Positions 8,039 to 15,364 of a DNA stretch of 64,000 nt are shown here, one piece after another. Within the stretch, counting starts at the first letter, position 1; every line of letters begins with the position of its first letter. Below the pieces are notes generated by a model that saw only the letters and a program-made list of their open reading frames with translations, was not told the DNA's origin and did no database searches. Origin of the DNA: an uncultured Lysobacteraceae bacterium (GTDB lineage Bacteria; Pseudomonadota; Gammaproteobacteria; Xanthomonadales; Xanthomonadaceae); contig CADECF010000012.1 in NCBI GenBank assembly GCA_902825775.1, positions 62,001 through 126,000 of the forward strand. Direction: 5' to 3'. The position numbers and the translations under genes are program-made.

Positions 8039-8371
8039 TTACAGCAGAGGCCTATACGCCTTGACAAGCTTGCCATATCGGCGAGCGGCCCAGACGCCAA
8101 GTGGGAGGCCAAGGACATACGCGGCTAGTAGCGTAAGTGCTAGCCATGGGCTGTTGGGCGGCACGAGGTGAAAAAATGCCACCGCCAGCAGAAGAACAAG
8201 GCTCGGCGCAATAGTTAGCAAAAGCGTCTTGCGGCTCAGCATGTTTTCGCCTCTGCACAGACCGCAGTGATGCGTCTCAGGAAATTTTGATGGAACAAGA
8301 TCCCAATTCGTTATACGGAAGGGCACGTTGCAGTGTGCGCAGGTGAAATCTGGCAGCGACCGACGCTGCAC
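8039..8371 (-). CDS. Small zinc-ribbon membrane protein (second gene of a two-gene cassette)
   Basis: A 110-aa protein. The GTG start at 8371 directly abuts the stop of the preceding lipoprotein gene, so translation is probably coupled. The N-terminal ~40 residues hold two Cys pairs (CAHC and CGLC, with HHC just before the second), a likely zinc ribbon. Two membrane segments follow (TLLLTIAPSLVLLLAVAFF and LALTLLAAYVLGLPLGVW). The C-terminus is short and basic. Function unknown. The gene ends 2-3 bp from attC site 2. Confidence 0.7.
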   Translation of the reverse strand: MQRRSLPDFTCAHCNVPFRITNWDLVPSKFPETHHCGLCRGENMLSRKTLLLTIAPSLVLLLAVAFFHLVPPNSPWLALTLLAAYVLGLPLGVWAARRYGKLVKAYRPLL

Positions 8372-8782
8372 TTATGGCATCTCCACACAGCGTCGCACAT
8401 CCTGGATCTCCCCAGACCAAAGACCTAGATGGCCACGGCTGGCCCCTGTAAATCTACCCTCTACCAGAGCGTAGGCGGTATTGAACGGCTTTCCGCTTCG
8501 TGAAACACAGATGCCAGAGTCGAGCCAAAGGCCGTTAGACCTAATGCGGTGCTCATGATCCTCACGGTGCAAATAGATAGCGCTGCTCTCGAACTCGCGA
8601 TGGATAAATCCGTGAGTACGGATGAGCTTGCCCTCATATTTATCTGGCTCTGCGATGAGCTTGATAAGCGAGGTGGTGTCAATCTCGCTTGAATCAGGCG
8701 CGGATGCAGACGCAGACGTGGATGCGGGTTGAGAACACCCGGGTAGCGTCAAAGAGAACAGCAATATCCAACAATAGTTCAT
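8372..8782 (-). CDS. Putative lipoprotein of unknown function (first gene of a two-gene cassette)
   Basis: A 136-aa protein with a lipoprotein signal (LFSLTLPGC, lipid attachment at Cys16) and a Ser/Ala-rich linker. The domain contains LIKLIAEPDKYEGKLIRTHG, then ESSAIYLHREDHEHRIRSNG, followed by a conserved-looking Trp and Cys pair. Proteins with a YxGKxxRxxGxxxxEFE...YLxxED layout recur among gene cassettes as I remember them; the fold looks like a small beta-barrel. It probably sits in the periplasm or outer membrane. No function can be stated. Confidence 0.7.
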   Translation of the reverse strand: MNYCWILLFSLTLPGCSQPASTSASASAPDSSEIDTTSLIKLIAEPDKYEGKLIRTHGFIHREFESSAIYLHREDHEHRIRSNGLWLDSGICVSRSGKPFNTAYALVEGRFTGASRGHLGLWSGEIQDVRRCVEMP

Positions 8783-8785
8783 GGT

Positions 8786-8845
8786 ACCAAGCGCCTGAAT
8801 TAAGCCGGCCCGCGAAGCGGCCTCGGCTTGAATGAATTGTTAGGC
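8786..8845 (-). other. attC integron recombination site (site 1)
   Basis: Minus strand: R'' GCCTAAC, AATTCATTCAAGCCG, central GGCCGCTTCGCGGGCC stem, GGCTTAATTCAGGC, then GCTTGGT as a two-base variant of GTTRRRY. 60 nt. Confidence 0.85.
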
Positions 8846-8858
8846 AGCGGCCCAAAGA

Positions 8859-9155
8859 CTACGAACATTTGCATGGTGACCGCTTTCTGTGGAGTGGCTC
8901 TACCGTACAACGACCAAGCAATCTGGATCGTTTTATCAGAATTACCTCACCAAGCTCAGATGGAGGCGGCGATTGCAGCTTGCACGAGCCCGTTCCTCCG
9001 CCAGTACAACAAGTAACATAGAGGACTCTATTTCCCTGGATAGTTCTTGGGTAAACACGATTTTCAATCAGCTCAGGCGGTAGAGCACGATCTGCCATCA
9101 ATATCAGAGCGGCCAAGGCTCCAAGACCAATTAGGGTTGTGAGCAACATTTTCAT
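8859..9155 (-). CDS. Small membrane-anchored protein of unknown function (first cassette)
   Basis: A 98-aa protein starting MKMLLTTLIGLGALAALILM, one N-terminal membrane segment followed by a cysteine-containing, basic C-terminal domain (YVTCCTGGGTGSCKL, RSRLLGRC, SPCKCS). The ATG at 9155 is preferred over 9215 because the hydrophobic segment begins there and the longer form would cross the upstream core site. I do not recognise the family. The final Cys-rich tail could bind metal or form disulfides in the periplasm. It lies between the upstream core site and attC site 1. Confidence 0.55.
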   Translation of the reverse strand: MKMLLTTLIGLGALAALILMADRALPPELIENRVYPRTIQGNRVLYVTCCTGGGTGSCKLQSPPPSELGEVILIKRSRLLGRCTVEPLHRKRSPCKCS

Positions 9156-9178
9156 GTAGCGGTAATCTTGAACAAGCT

Positions 9179-9196
9179 GCCTAACTACAATTAGGC
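9179..9196 (-). other. Upstream boundary of the cassette array: isolated core site
   Basis: Minus strand GCCTAATTGTAGTTAGGC: a consensus GTTAGGC core preceded, 4 nt away, by its near-complement GCCTAAT. It could be the core of an attI site whose integrase has been lost, or an attC that lost its central palindrome. No integrase ORF lies between it and the DUF1415 gene (9312). Confidence 0.6.
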
Positions 9197-9311
9197 CCTC
9201 GCCGGGGCATAGCACCTATCGTCTGCTTCCGTTCGTGCTCGGTCAATAAGCCAACGAAATCATACGTTTGGCGAACCGGATGTCGTTATTTCGCCGCATA
9301 ACCCTCTTGCG

Positions 9312-9863
9312 CTATTCGCCTTGCTCAACAATGCGGCGCCAGCCCTCGTGCCCAAGCCGCGTCAACGTTTCGATATTGCGATCGACGATCGCATCCGGAT
9401 CCGGAAACGCATCCACCGCACGCGCCACGCTGTCTTCGCGCAGCAGATGCAAAGTGGGATAGGGCGAGCGGTTGGTGTAGTTGGCGATGTCGTCCGGCTC
9501 GCTGCCGGCGAACTGGTATTGCGGGTGGAAGCTGGCGACTTGCAGCACGCCGTCCAGCGCCATCGATTCGACCAGGCCGTCGGCCAGGTCGAGGAAGTCG
9601 TTGTAGTCGAGGAAGTCGGTCAGCACTTGCGGATGCACGATCAGGGTCGTGTCGATCTGTTCGGCGGGCATGTCGCGCAGCAGCGCAAGTTCCTCGCCCA
9701 GCGTTTGCAATAGATCTTCCGGCGTGGAAGCTTCGCTCAGCACGAAGCGCACTTGCTGCTTGGCGACCACGGCTTTGGCGAACGGGCACAAGTTGAGGCC
9801 GATCACCGCCCGCTGCAGCCAATGCTGCGTGGCGGCGATCGGATCCTGCGGATCGGCGGACAT
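9312..9863 (-). CDS. DUF1415 family protein
   Basis: A conserved 183-aa cytoplasmic protein of unknown function. Diagnostic features are an N-terminal TQHWLQRAVIGLNLCPFAKA, the central DTTLIVHPQVLTDFLDYNDF, and FHPQYQFAG followed by NRSPYPTLHLLRE near residues 110-140. The single conserved Cys in NLCPFAK is a candidate functional residue. It lies 21 bp downstream of the yajQ stop, in the same direction, and could be co-transcribed with it. It is the chromosomal neighbour immediately upstream of the cassette array. Confidence 0.85.
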   Translation of the reverse strand: MSADPQDPIAATQHWLQRAVIGLNLCPFAKAVVAKQQVRFVLSEASTPEDLLQTLGEELALLRDMPAEQIDTTLIVHPQVLTDFLDYNDFLDLADGLVESMALDGVLQVASFHPQYQFAGSEPDDIANYTNRSPYPTLHLLREDSVARAVDAFPDPDAIVDRNIETLTRLGHEGWRRIVEQGE

Positions 9864-9884
9864 CGTGTCGTGGCCGTGCGTCGA

Positions 9885-10367
9885 TCAGTCGCGGAAATTG
9901 TTGAACTGCAGCGGCAGGCCGAAGTCGCTCTTGCGCAGCAGAGCCATCGCCGCTTGCAGGTCGTCGCGTTTCTTGCCCATCACGCGCAGCTTGTCGCCGT
10001 TGATCTGAGTATCGACCTTGAGCTTGGCGTCCTTGACCGCGTTGACGATCTTTTTGGCCTGGTCGCGTTCGATGCCCTGTTTGACCTTGATCTGCTGCCG
10101 CGCGCCGGCGACGTTGGTCAGCACTTCGCCCGGCTCCAGGCAGCTGATGTCGATCTTGCGCGCGATCAGCCGGTTGCGCAGGATGTCCACCATCTGCTTC
10201 AACTGGAATTCGCTCGGCGCGGACAGCGCCACCGTGCCCTCTTCCAGCACGAACGAAGCCTCCACGCCCTGGAAATCGAAACGCGTGGTCAGCTCGCGAT
10301 TGGCCTGGTCCACGGCGTTGATCAGCTCGTGGGAGACGACTTCCGAGACGATGTCGAACGAGGGCAT
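9885..10367 (-). CDS. yajQ: YajQ family nucleotide-binding protein
   Basis: A 160-aa protein with the conserved start MPSFDIVSEV and two ferredoxin-like repeats; motifs include NRELTTRFDFQGVEA and DGDKLRVMGKKRDDLQ-like stretches near the C-terminus. The YajQ homologue of Xanthomonas campestris is a reported cyclic di-GMP-binding protein that affects virulence gene expression; that role may apply here. The start is fixed by homology, since an upstream ATG at 10424 would add 19 residues not seen in the family. The upstream small gene ends 28 bp before it. Confidence 0.92.
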   Translation of the reverse strand: MPSFDIVSEVVSHELINAVDQANRELTTRFDFQGVEASFVLEEGTVALSAPSEFQLKQMVDILRNRLIARKIDISCLEPGEVLTNVAGARQQIKVKQGIERDQAKKIVNAVKDAKLKVDTQINGDKLRVMGKKRDDLQAAMALLRKSDFGLPLQFNNFRD

Positions 10368-10395
10368 GGCGGCATGGGCGAGTGAGGGCGCGCGA

Positions 10396-10656
10396 TTATG
10401 GCAGGGCTTCGGGCCGGGCCTCAAACCGCTGCGCGTATTTGCGTTCGTCGGCGATCAATTGCACCTGCTCGTCCGACAGGTCGGGCGCGCCGTAAACCGC
10501 GTACACCAGCTCGCCGTTCTGGCGGCCCAACTGGTGTAGCCGGTAGCGCGACTGGCCGCTGCCGGTGTTGGGCGGGTAGTGCAGCGGCGCTTCGTCGCCG
10601 TCCAGATCCAGTTCGCTGTTGTCGACGGTGCCACCTACGAAAAGGGCTCGCATCAT
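10396..10656 (-). CDS. Small conserved hypothetical protein
   Basis: An 86-aa soluble protein. The ATG at 10656 follows a GGAG ribosome site at 7-nt spacing. It has no signal peptide. Visible segments are MMRALFVGGTVDNSELDLDG, a Tyr/Arg-rich middle (SRYRLHQLGRQNGELVYAVY) and an acidic helix (LSDEQVQLIADERKYAQ). The style resembles small phage-like or regulatory proteins, but I do not recognise the family. It lies 28 bp upstream of yajQ in the same direction. Confidence 0.65.
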   Translation of the reverse strand: MMRALFVGGTVDNSELDLDGDEAPLHYPPNTGSGQSRYRLHQLGRQNGELVYAVYGAPDLSDEQVQLIADERKYAQRFEARPEALP

Positions 10657-10839
10657 GCGGGTTCTCCGTGAGGATGTAGGAATCCATGATGCGATGCAGC
10701 GCGTTCGCTGCGGATGAAACATGCGTTTTAGCGGCGGAATGCTGGGTTGCGAAGGGCGCAACGCCTGACTTTCCGCCTATTGAGACGCTTGCGGGACGCC
10801 GTTAAGGTGCGACGATCGACGGGGCGAGGGGGGATGCCG

Positions 10840-12069
10840 ATGAAAGCTTGGCTGGCGATGTTGAGCCTATGTTTGGCGACGGCTCCGGCCGCGGCGCAGC
10901 CGGAACGGCCCCGGAAACCGACAGCGGAAGCCGCTACCGCCGCATTGATCGAAGGCGCCAAGGCCTCGCGCAGCGATGCGATGCTGGTGCTGCGCGACGG
11001 CAAGACCGTCGCCGAGTACTACCGCAGCGGCCAGGCGCCGGGCCCGATCGAGATGATGTCGGCGACCAAATCGATCGTGGCGCTGGCCATCGGCGGGCTG
11101 ATCGCCGACGGCAAGATCGCTTCGCTCGATGCGCCGGTGCACACCTGGTATCCGGAGTGGAAACAAGGCCGCAAACGACAGATCTCGCTGCGCATGCTGA
11201 TGGACCACACGTCCGGCCTGCAGAACGTGATGCGTGCCGACGAAGAAATCTACCCGTCGCCGGATTTCGTGCAATTGGCGTTGGCCGCGGAACTGGATAG
11301 CGATCCGGGCAAGGCTTTCGCCTACAACAACAAGGCGGTGAACCTGCTGGCCGGCATCGTCGCCAAAGCGTCGGGCGTGCCGATGGACCGGTACCTGCAG
11401 CGCAAATTGTTCACGTCGATGGGCATCCAGCCCGGCACATGGGAACGCGACAAGGCCGGCAATCCGCATGCGATGTCCGGTTTGCCGTTGCGCGCCGCGG
11501 ACGCGGCGAAACTCGGGCAATTGGTGCTGGACGAAGGCCGTTGGAACGGACAGCAGCTGTTGCCGGCCGCGTTCGTGCGCGAGATGCTCTCTGCGAGCAA
11601 ACTCGTCGGCGAAAGCGGCTTGTTGTGGTGGCGCGAGCCGGCATGGGGACGCTTCATCGCCGAGGCGGGCAGCCTCGACACCATGCGCAAGGCCGGCGTG
11701 CCGGAGGCGGTGGTGAGCAAACTGCAACCGTTGGTCGGCCGCAGTTTCGAGGGCCAGGGCGAGCTGATCCCGGCGATCGAAGCGGCGCTGGGCGAAGGTG
11801 CGATGGAGACCTGGGGCAAAGAGGTGATGTCGCGCGGGCTCAGCCCCGGCAAGATTTTCAAGATCGATATGGGTCCGATGGTGGCGTACGCGGCCAAGGG
11901 CTTCCAGGGCCAGTTCATCGTGATCGTGCCGCAGGCGCGGCTGGTGGCGGTGCGTTTGGTCGCATCGACCGATGAGTGGAAACCCAGCGACGGTTACGAC
12001 GATTTCGGCAAGCGCGTGATCGCGTTGGCCGATGCGTTGGTGTCAGGCGATTTGAAACCGCTGCCGTAG
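10840..12069 (+). CDS. Exported class C beta-lactamase-fold serine hydrolase
   Basis: A 409-aa serine hydrolase of the beta-lactamase/transpeptidase-like superfamily. The start MKAWLAM at 10840 is chosen because a GAGGGGG site precedes it and a signal peptide follows (cleavage near APAAAQ). The nucleophile motif SATK is at Ser74-Lys77, within MMSATKSIVALA, and the YxN motif is Tyr162 (FAYNNKAVN). Members include AmpC-like lactamases, D-aminopeptidases, esterases and carboxypeptidases; the substrate cannot be read from the sequence. A resistance role is unlikely to be its main function. It is divergent from the small hypothetical gene upstream. Confidence 0.85.
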   Translation: MKAWLAMLSLCLATAPAAAQPERPRKPTAEAATAALIEGAKASRSDAMLVLRDGKTVAEYYRSGQAPGPIEMMSATKSIVALAIGGLIADGKIASLDAPVHTWYPEWKQGRKRQISLRMLMDHTSGLQNVMRADEEIYPSPDFVQLALAAELDSDPGKAFAYNNKAVNLLAGIVAKASGVPMDRYLQRKLFTSMGIQPGTWERDKAGNPHAMSGLPLRAADAAKLGQLVLDEGRWNGQQLLPAAFVREMLSASKLVGESGLLWWREPAWGRFIAEAGSLDTMRKAGVPEAVVSKLQPLVGRSFEGQGELIPAIEAALGEGAMETWGKEVMSRGLSPGKIFKIDMGPMVAYAAKGFQGQFIVIVPQARLVAVRLVASTDEWKPSDGYDDFGKRVIALADALVSGDLKPLP

Positions 12070-12095
12070 CGCAGTCCAGCGGCTTTGCGCTGCTC

Positions 12096-12249
12096 TTTGT
12101 AGAGCGGGGCTTGCCCCGCTGCTCTTGCTTTTCGCCGGAGCCAACAGCAGCGGGGAAGCCCCGCTCTACAAAGCGGAGCAACAGCAGCGGGGCAAGCCCC
12201 GCTCTACAAAAAACGGGAGCAAGGGCAGCGGAGCAAGCTCCGCTCTACA
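12096..12249. repeat. Palindrome family B: four copies in 154 bp
   Basis: Copies of the element centred on AGCGGGGCTTGCCCCGCT: one forward (12103-12120), one close variant near 12149-12166, and two inverted (12186-12203 and 12227-12244). The last copy carries AGCGGAGC/GCTCCGCT, a paired change that preserves the stem. This region separates the serine hydrolase gene from the EamA gene. Confidence 0.85.
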
Positions 12250-12278
12250 GGGAGTCGGCGGTGCGCGATACTTGCCCG

Positions 12279-13160
12279 ATGAACCCGCACGCCGCCCGTA
12301 CCCGCGCCATGCTGTACATGCTGATCGCCGTGGCGCTGTTCGCGCTGATGGACGCCGGCCTGAAGCTGCTCGCCCCGCATTACCCGCCGTTGCAAGTGGC
12401 GATGCTGCGCGGCGCGTCCGCCTTGCCGCTGGTCCTGGCCTGGGCGCTGCTCAGTGTCGGCGCGCGCGGCTTGCTGCGCGTGCATTGGCGCCTGCATCTG
12501 CTGCGCGGCGTGCTGGGCGTGGCGATGATGTTCGGATTCGTGTACGGCTTGCGCACGCTGCCGCTGTCGACGGCGTATGCGATCACCTTCGTCGCGCCGC
12601 TGCTGGTCACCGCGATGGCCGTGCCTTTCCTAGGCGAGAAAGTCGGCCCGCGGCGTTGGACCGCGATCGCCATCGGCCTGATCGGCGTGCTGGTGGTGCT
12701 GCGGCCGACCGGCGCCGGCATGCTCACCCTCGGCGGCCTGGCGATCCTGCTGGCGGCGATCTGCTATGCCGCGTCGGCCATCACTGTGCGCATGCTCGCC
12801 CAGCGCGACAGCACCCAGGCGATGGTGTTCTGGCTGATGACGATCATCGCGCTGGGCGCGGGCGCGTTGTCGGCGCACGAATGGACTGCGATACGCAGCC
12901 AGGACCTCTGGGTGATCGCCGGCATCGGCGTCACCGGCACGCTGGCGCAGATCGCACTGACCGAAGCCTTCCGCCGCGGCGAAGCCTCGTTGATCGCGCC
13001 GCTGGAATACACCGCACTGGTCTGGGGCGTGTTGCTGGACGTCACACTTTGGGGCGTCCTGCCCGATTCGGTGACCTGGCTCGGCGCGGCGATCATCGTC
13101 GCCAGCGGCCTGTATCTGTTGCGCCGCGAAAAGACGCACGCCGTCGCGGTGCCGCCCTGA
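12279..13160 (+). CDS. EamA/DMT-family inner-membrane transporter
   Basis: A 293-aa protein with ten predicted hydrophobic segments in two EamA repeats (from MLYMLIAVALFALMDAGLKL and from MLTLGGLAILLAAICYAASA). It should export a small metabolite or amino acid in the RhaT/YdcZ/RarD superfamily manner; substrate unknown. The start MNPHAARTR at 12279 is preferred; MLYMLIA at 12309 is possible. The open frame extends further upstream, but that part reads through the family B repeats and is not coding. The C-terminus is a short basic tail. Downstream is a convergent small gene separated by a shared terminator. Confidence 0.85.
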   Translation: MNPHAARTRAMLYMLIAVALFALMDAGLKLLAPHYPPLQVAMLRGASALPLVLAWALLSVGARGLLRVHWRLHLLRGVLGVAMMFGFVYGLRTLPLSTAYAITFVAPLLVTAMAVPFLGEKVGPRRWTAIAIGLIGVLVVLRPTGAGMLTLGGLAILLAAICYAASAITVRMLAQRDSTQAMVFWLMTIIALGAGALSAHEWTAIRSQDLWVIAGIGVTGTLAQIALTEAFRRGEASLIAPLEYTALVWGVLLDVTLWGVLPDSVTWLGAAIIVASGLYLLRREKTHAVAVPP

Positions 13161-13165
13161 TGCGT

Positions 13166-13208
13166 AAAAAAACGAGTCCCGCTCCGCGCCGCAGGCGCCG
13201 AGCGGGAC
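13166..13208 (-). terminator. Shared terminator between EamA gene and convergent small gene
   Basis: Stem GTCCCGCTC (13176-13184) with GAGCGGGAC (13200-13208) and an inner GC helix. Seven A residues at 13166-13172 give a T-run on the minus strand, so it terminates the 13228-13425 gene and may also stop EamA transcripts. Confidence 0.8.
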
Positions 13209-13227
13209 CGGGTCGCGTACCGTGCTT

Positions 13228-13425
13228 CTACTGGCTGCTGCCAGGCGTCCAGCTACCGCTGGGCGAGCCGCTGCCTTCGCTCAGGATCTGTTTCCAGGTG
13301 ACTTCCTGGCCCTTGCGATGGCCTTTTTCGGTCAGCTTGAGCCCGGTCGGATCGATGGTGAGGGTATAGGCCTTGTCGTCGATTTCGATTTCGCGCCTCA
13401 GCGACTTGTCCAGTTTGGTGGCCAT
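13228..13425 (-). CDS. Small conserved hypothetical protein
   Basis: A 65-aa protein, MATKLDKSLRREIEIDDKAY and onward, with a GGAG ribosome site at good spacing; the longer open frame to 13587 lacks such support. It has a lysine- and glutamate-rich N-terminal half, a beta-hairpin-like TLTIDPTGLKLTEKGHRKGQ, and a Ser/Gly/Pro-rich tail. No signal or membrane segment. Small proteins of this sort are common in the family, but no function is known to me. Confidence 0.75.
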   Translation of the reverse strand: MATKLDKSLRREIEIDDKAYTLTIDPTGLKLTEKGHRKGQEVTWKQILSEGSGSPSGSWTPGSSQ

Positions 13426-13573
13426 CGGGTCATCTCCTCGATTTGAAAAATGCCCTGCCACTCTTCCGATTCCGCATTCAGATGGCGTGAAGACGGCCGG
13501 CGCTGCGCCGCGCCATGACCGTTTAACGCAGCCGGAGTAGGCTCGGCGGCCCGCCGTCGGTAAAGGTGACGCG

Positions 13574-14020
13574 ATGGTCCAGAGCAAAGCGGCATCGGTC
13601 GCCGACTACCTGGCCGAACTGCCGGCGGAGCGGCGCGCGGCGATGTCGAAAGTGCGCGATCTGGTCAATGCGCATATGCCGGCCGGCTACAACGAGACGA
13701 TGGCCTTCGGCATGATCGGTTGGGGCATTCCGCTGTCGCGATATCCGAACACGTACAACAAGCAACCGCTCGGATACGTGGCGCTGGCGGCGCAGAAAAA
13801 CGGCTACTCGCTGTACCTGATGGGCGTGTACAGCGTAGGCGAGCAGGAAAAGAAATTGCGCGCAGCCGCCTCCGCGCAGGGCAAGAAACTCGATATGGGC
13901 AAGAGCTGCCTGCGTTTCAAAAAGCCGGACGACCTGCCGCTGGACGCGATCGGCGAACTGATCGCGTCCATGAGCGTGGACGACTACATCGCGGTGTACG
14001 AAGCCAACCGGAAGCGCTGA
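13574..14020 (+). CDS. DUF1801 domain protein
   Basis: A 148-aa cytoplasmic protein of the DUF1801 (YdhG-like) family: an N-terminal helical region (VADYLAELPAERRAAMSKVR), HMPAGYNETMAFGMIGWGIP, then YVALAAQKNGYSLYLMGVYS and a C-terminal MGKSCLRFKKPDDLPLDAIG. The fold is compact alpha/beta; related proteins in Gram-positives have been linked to iron or frataxin-like chemistry, but no function is set here. It is divergent from the 13228 gene; their 148-bp gap must contain both promoters. Confidence 0.85.
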   Translation: MVQSKAASVADYLAELPAERRAAMSKVRDLVNAHMPAGYNETMAFGMIGWGIPLSRYPNTYNKQPLGYVALAAQKNGYSLYLMGVYSVGEQEKKLRAAASAQGKKLDMGKSCLRFKKPDDLPLDAIGELIASMSVDDYIAVYEANRKR

Positions 14021-14032
14021 CGCCGTACCGAA

Positions 14033-14103
14033 CGTAGCCCGGGTAAGCGCAGCGCACCCGGGACACGTCGCGACCCGGGTGCGCTGCGCTTACCCGGGCT
14101 ACG
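14033..14103. repeat. Palindrome family C: 30-bp perfect inverted arms
   Basis: Arms at 14033-14062 and 14074-14103, starting CGTAGCCCGGGTAAGCG, are perfect reverse complements with an 11-nt loop. It sits between convergent genes (DUF1801 and the OmpA-like lipoprotein), where it could act as a bidirectional terminator. A second copy is at 56586-56654. Confidence 0.9.
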
Positions 14104-14119
14104 GTTGTCCGTCGAAACG

Positions 14120-15211
14120 CTAACTTTGTTTCACCAGCTCCACGCGCCGGTTCTTGGCGCGTCCGCTCTCGCTGCCATTGTCGGCGAGCGGTTTGTCGGG
14201 CCCGAAGCCTTGCGCGCTGAGCCGCTCCGCTGCGATGCCCTTGGCCACTAGCGCCGCAAGCACCGATTCGGCGCGCTCCTTGGACAGCGTGCGGTTGCGT
14301 TCGGCGGTGCCGGTGCTGTCGGTATGGCCGTCGATCGACAGCTTCAACGCCGAATCGGCCTGCAGCAGCTTGGCGATCTCGTCGATGGCCGGCGCCGCGT
14401 CGGGCCGCAGCGTGGCCTTGTCGGTGTCGAAATTGATGTATAGCGCGACGCGGCCGTCGGCATCGAGTTTCTTCTTCATCGCCGCGGCATCGAGGAAGGC
14501 GAGTTTGCTGGCCATCGCCTGTTTCTCCAGCACCACCAGCTCGCCGTGCAGCGGGATCGCGCCGGTGCTGACCTGGATCCAGTATTCCTTGCCGCCTTGG
14601 CGGATCAGATACGTGTGGTTTTCGCAGCCGTCGCTGGCGCAGGTGCCGTGGTAGTGCTTGTCGACCGCATCGCGGCCGCCGAAGGCGTCGTTGACCGCGT
14701 TCGTGTACTGCGAGCGGCTGACCTCGACGCCGCCGAGTTCGGCGATGGCGTTGGCGTAGTTGCGCTGGAATTCGATATCCGAATATTCGCGCTGCTCGGG
14801 GTCGGTCAACTGGAAGCGATCGCGGAACACCTTGCCTTCCACGGCCACGACTTTATCGCCCGCGATCATGTGCTCGCGGTCGAAATTCTTGCGGCGGTCC
14901 TTGTCGGCGAGCGTGCTGACCAAGCCCTCGGGTTCCTTGAAGAAGGGGAAGGGCGGCAAGGCGGCGCTGCTTTCCGGAATGCCGGCGGGGTCGAACTCGG
15001 CGGGCGCTTGCGCCGCGGCTTCCGTTTCGGCTTGGGGCTCGGGCGTCGCCGCTGCGCTGGCGTCGGCCGCGGTAGCGGCAACGGGCGCGGCTTCTGCGGC
15101 GGGCGAGGATGCGGCCGGCGACCCGCCCTGCGCGGCGTCGGCGGTTTCGCTGCGACAGGCGCTGAGCCAAAGCAGGGCCAGGGTGGACAACAGCAGTACA
15201 CGGGTGCGCAT
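14120..15211 (-). CDS. OmpA-family outer-membrane lipoprotein
   Basis: A 363-aa lipoprotein. MRTRVLLLSTLALLWLSAC gives the lipobox with the lipidated Cys at residue 19. An Ala/Pro/Glu-rich linker (to ~95) is followed by a central domain of unknown type, and by an OmpA-like peptidoglycan-binding domain in the last ~110 residues (LYINFDTDKATLRPDA, LSIDGHTDSTGTAERNR, LSAQGFGPDKP). It should tie the outer membrane to the cell wall. The longer open frame to 15343 has no ribosome site and reads into intergenic DNA. It ends just after a family C repeat. Confidence 0.88.
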   Translation of the reverse strand: MRTRVLLLSTLALLWLSACRSETADAAQGGSPAASSPAAEAAPVAATAADASAAATPEPQAETEAAAQAPAEFDPAGIPESSAALPPFPFFKEPEGLVSTLADKDRRKNFDREHMIAGDKVVAVEGKVFRDRFQLTDPEQREYSDIEFQRNYANAIAELGGVEVSRSQYTNAVNDAFGGRDAVDKHYHGTCASDGCENHTYLIRQGGKEYWIQVSTGAIPLHGELVVLEKQAMASKLAFLDAAAMKKKLDADGRVALYINFDTDKATLRPDAAPAIDEIAKLLQADSALKLSIDGHTDSTGTAERNRTLSKERAESVLAALVAKGIAAERLSAQGFGPDKPLADNGSESGRAKNRRVELVKQS

Positions 15212-15299
15212 GAGCGGTCTCCAGGCGGGCACGAGGCGATCGGAACCTATATACGCGAAAAGGACCCCGGAACCGCCACCGCGCTGCACGAAAACGAAA

Positions 15300-15319
15300 A
15301 CGGGCCCCGCGGGGCCCGT
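15300..15319 (-). terminator. Rho-independent terminator of the OmpW gene
   Basis: A perfect 20-bp palindrome (ACGGGCCCCGCGGGGCCCGT). On the minus strand it is followed by TTTCGTTTTCG, 46 bp after the OmpW stop codon. Confidence 0.8.
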
Positions 15320-15364
15320 CGTCTTATCGTTTTTTCGAAGCAATCGGCTTTTCGAAGGGATCGG

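Noticed and set aside
9197-9311. Remnant of an integrase gene
   Set aside because: Both strands were read and show no recognisable integrase motif; the stretch is too short.
12125-12278. Upstream extension of the EamA frame, and a parallel 414-aa frame
   Set aside because: These read through family B repeats; the transporter fold begins at 12279.
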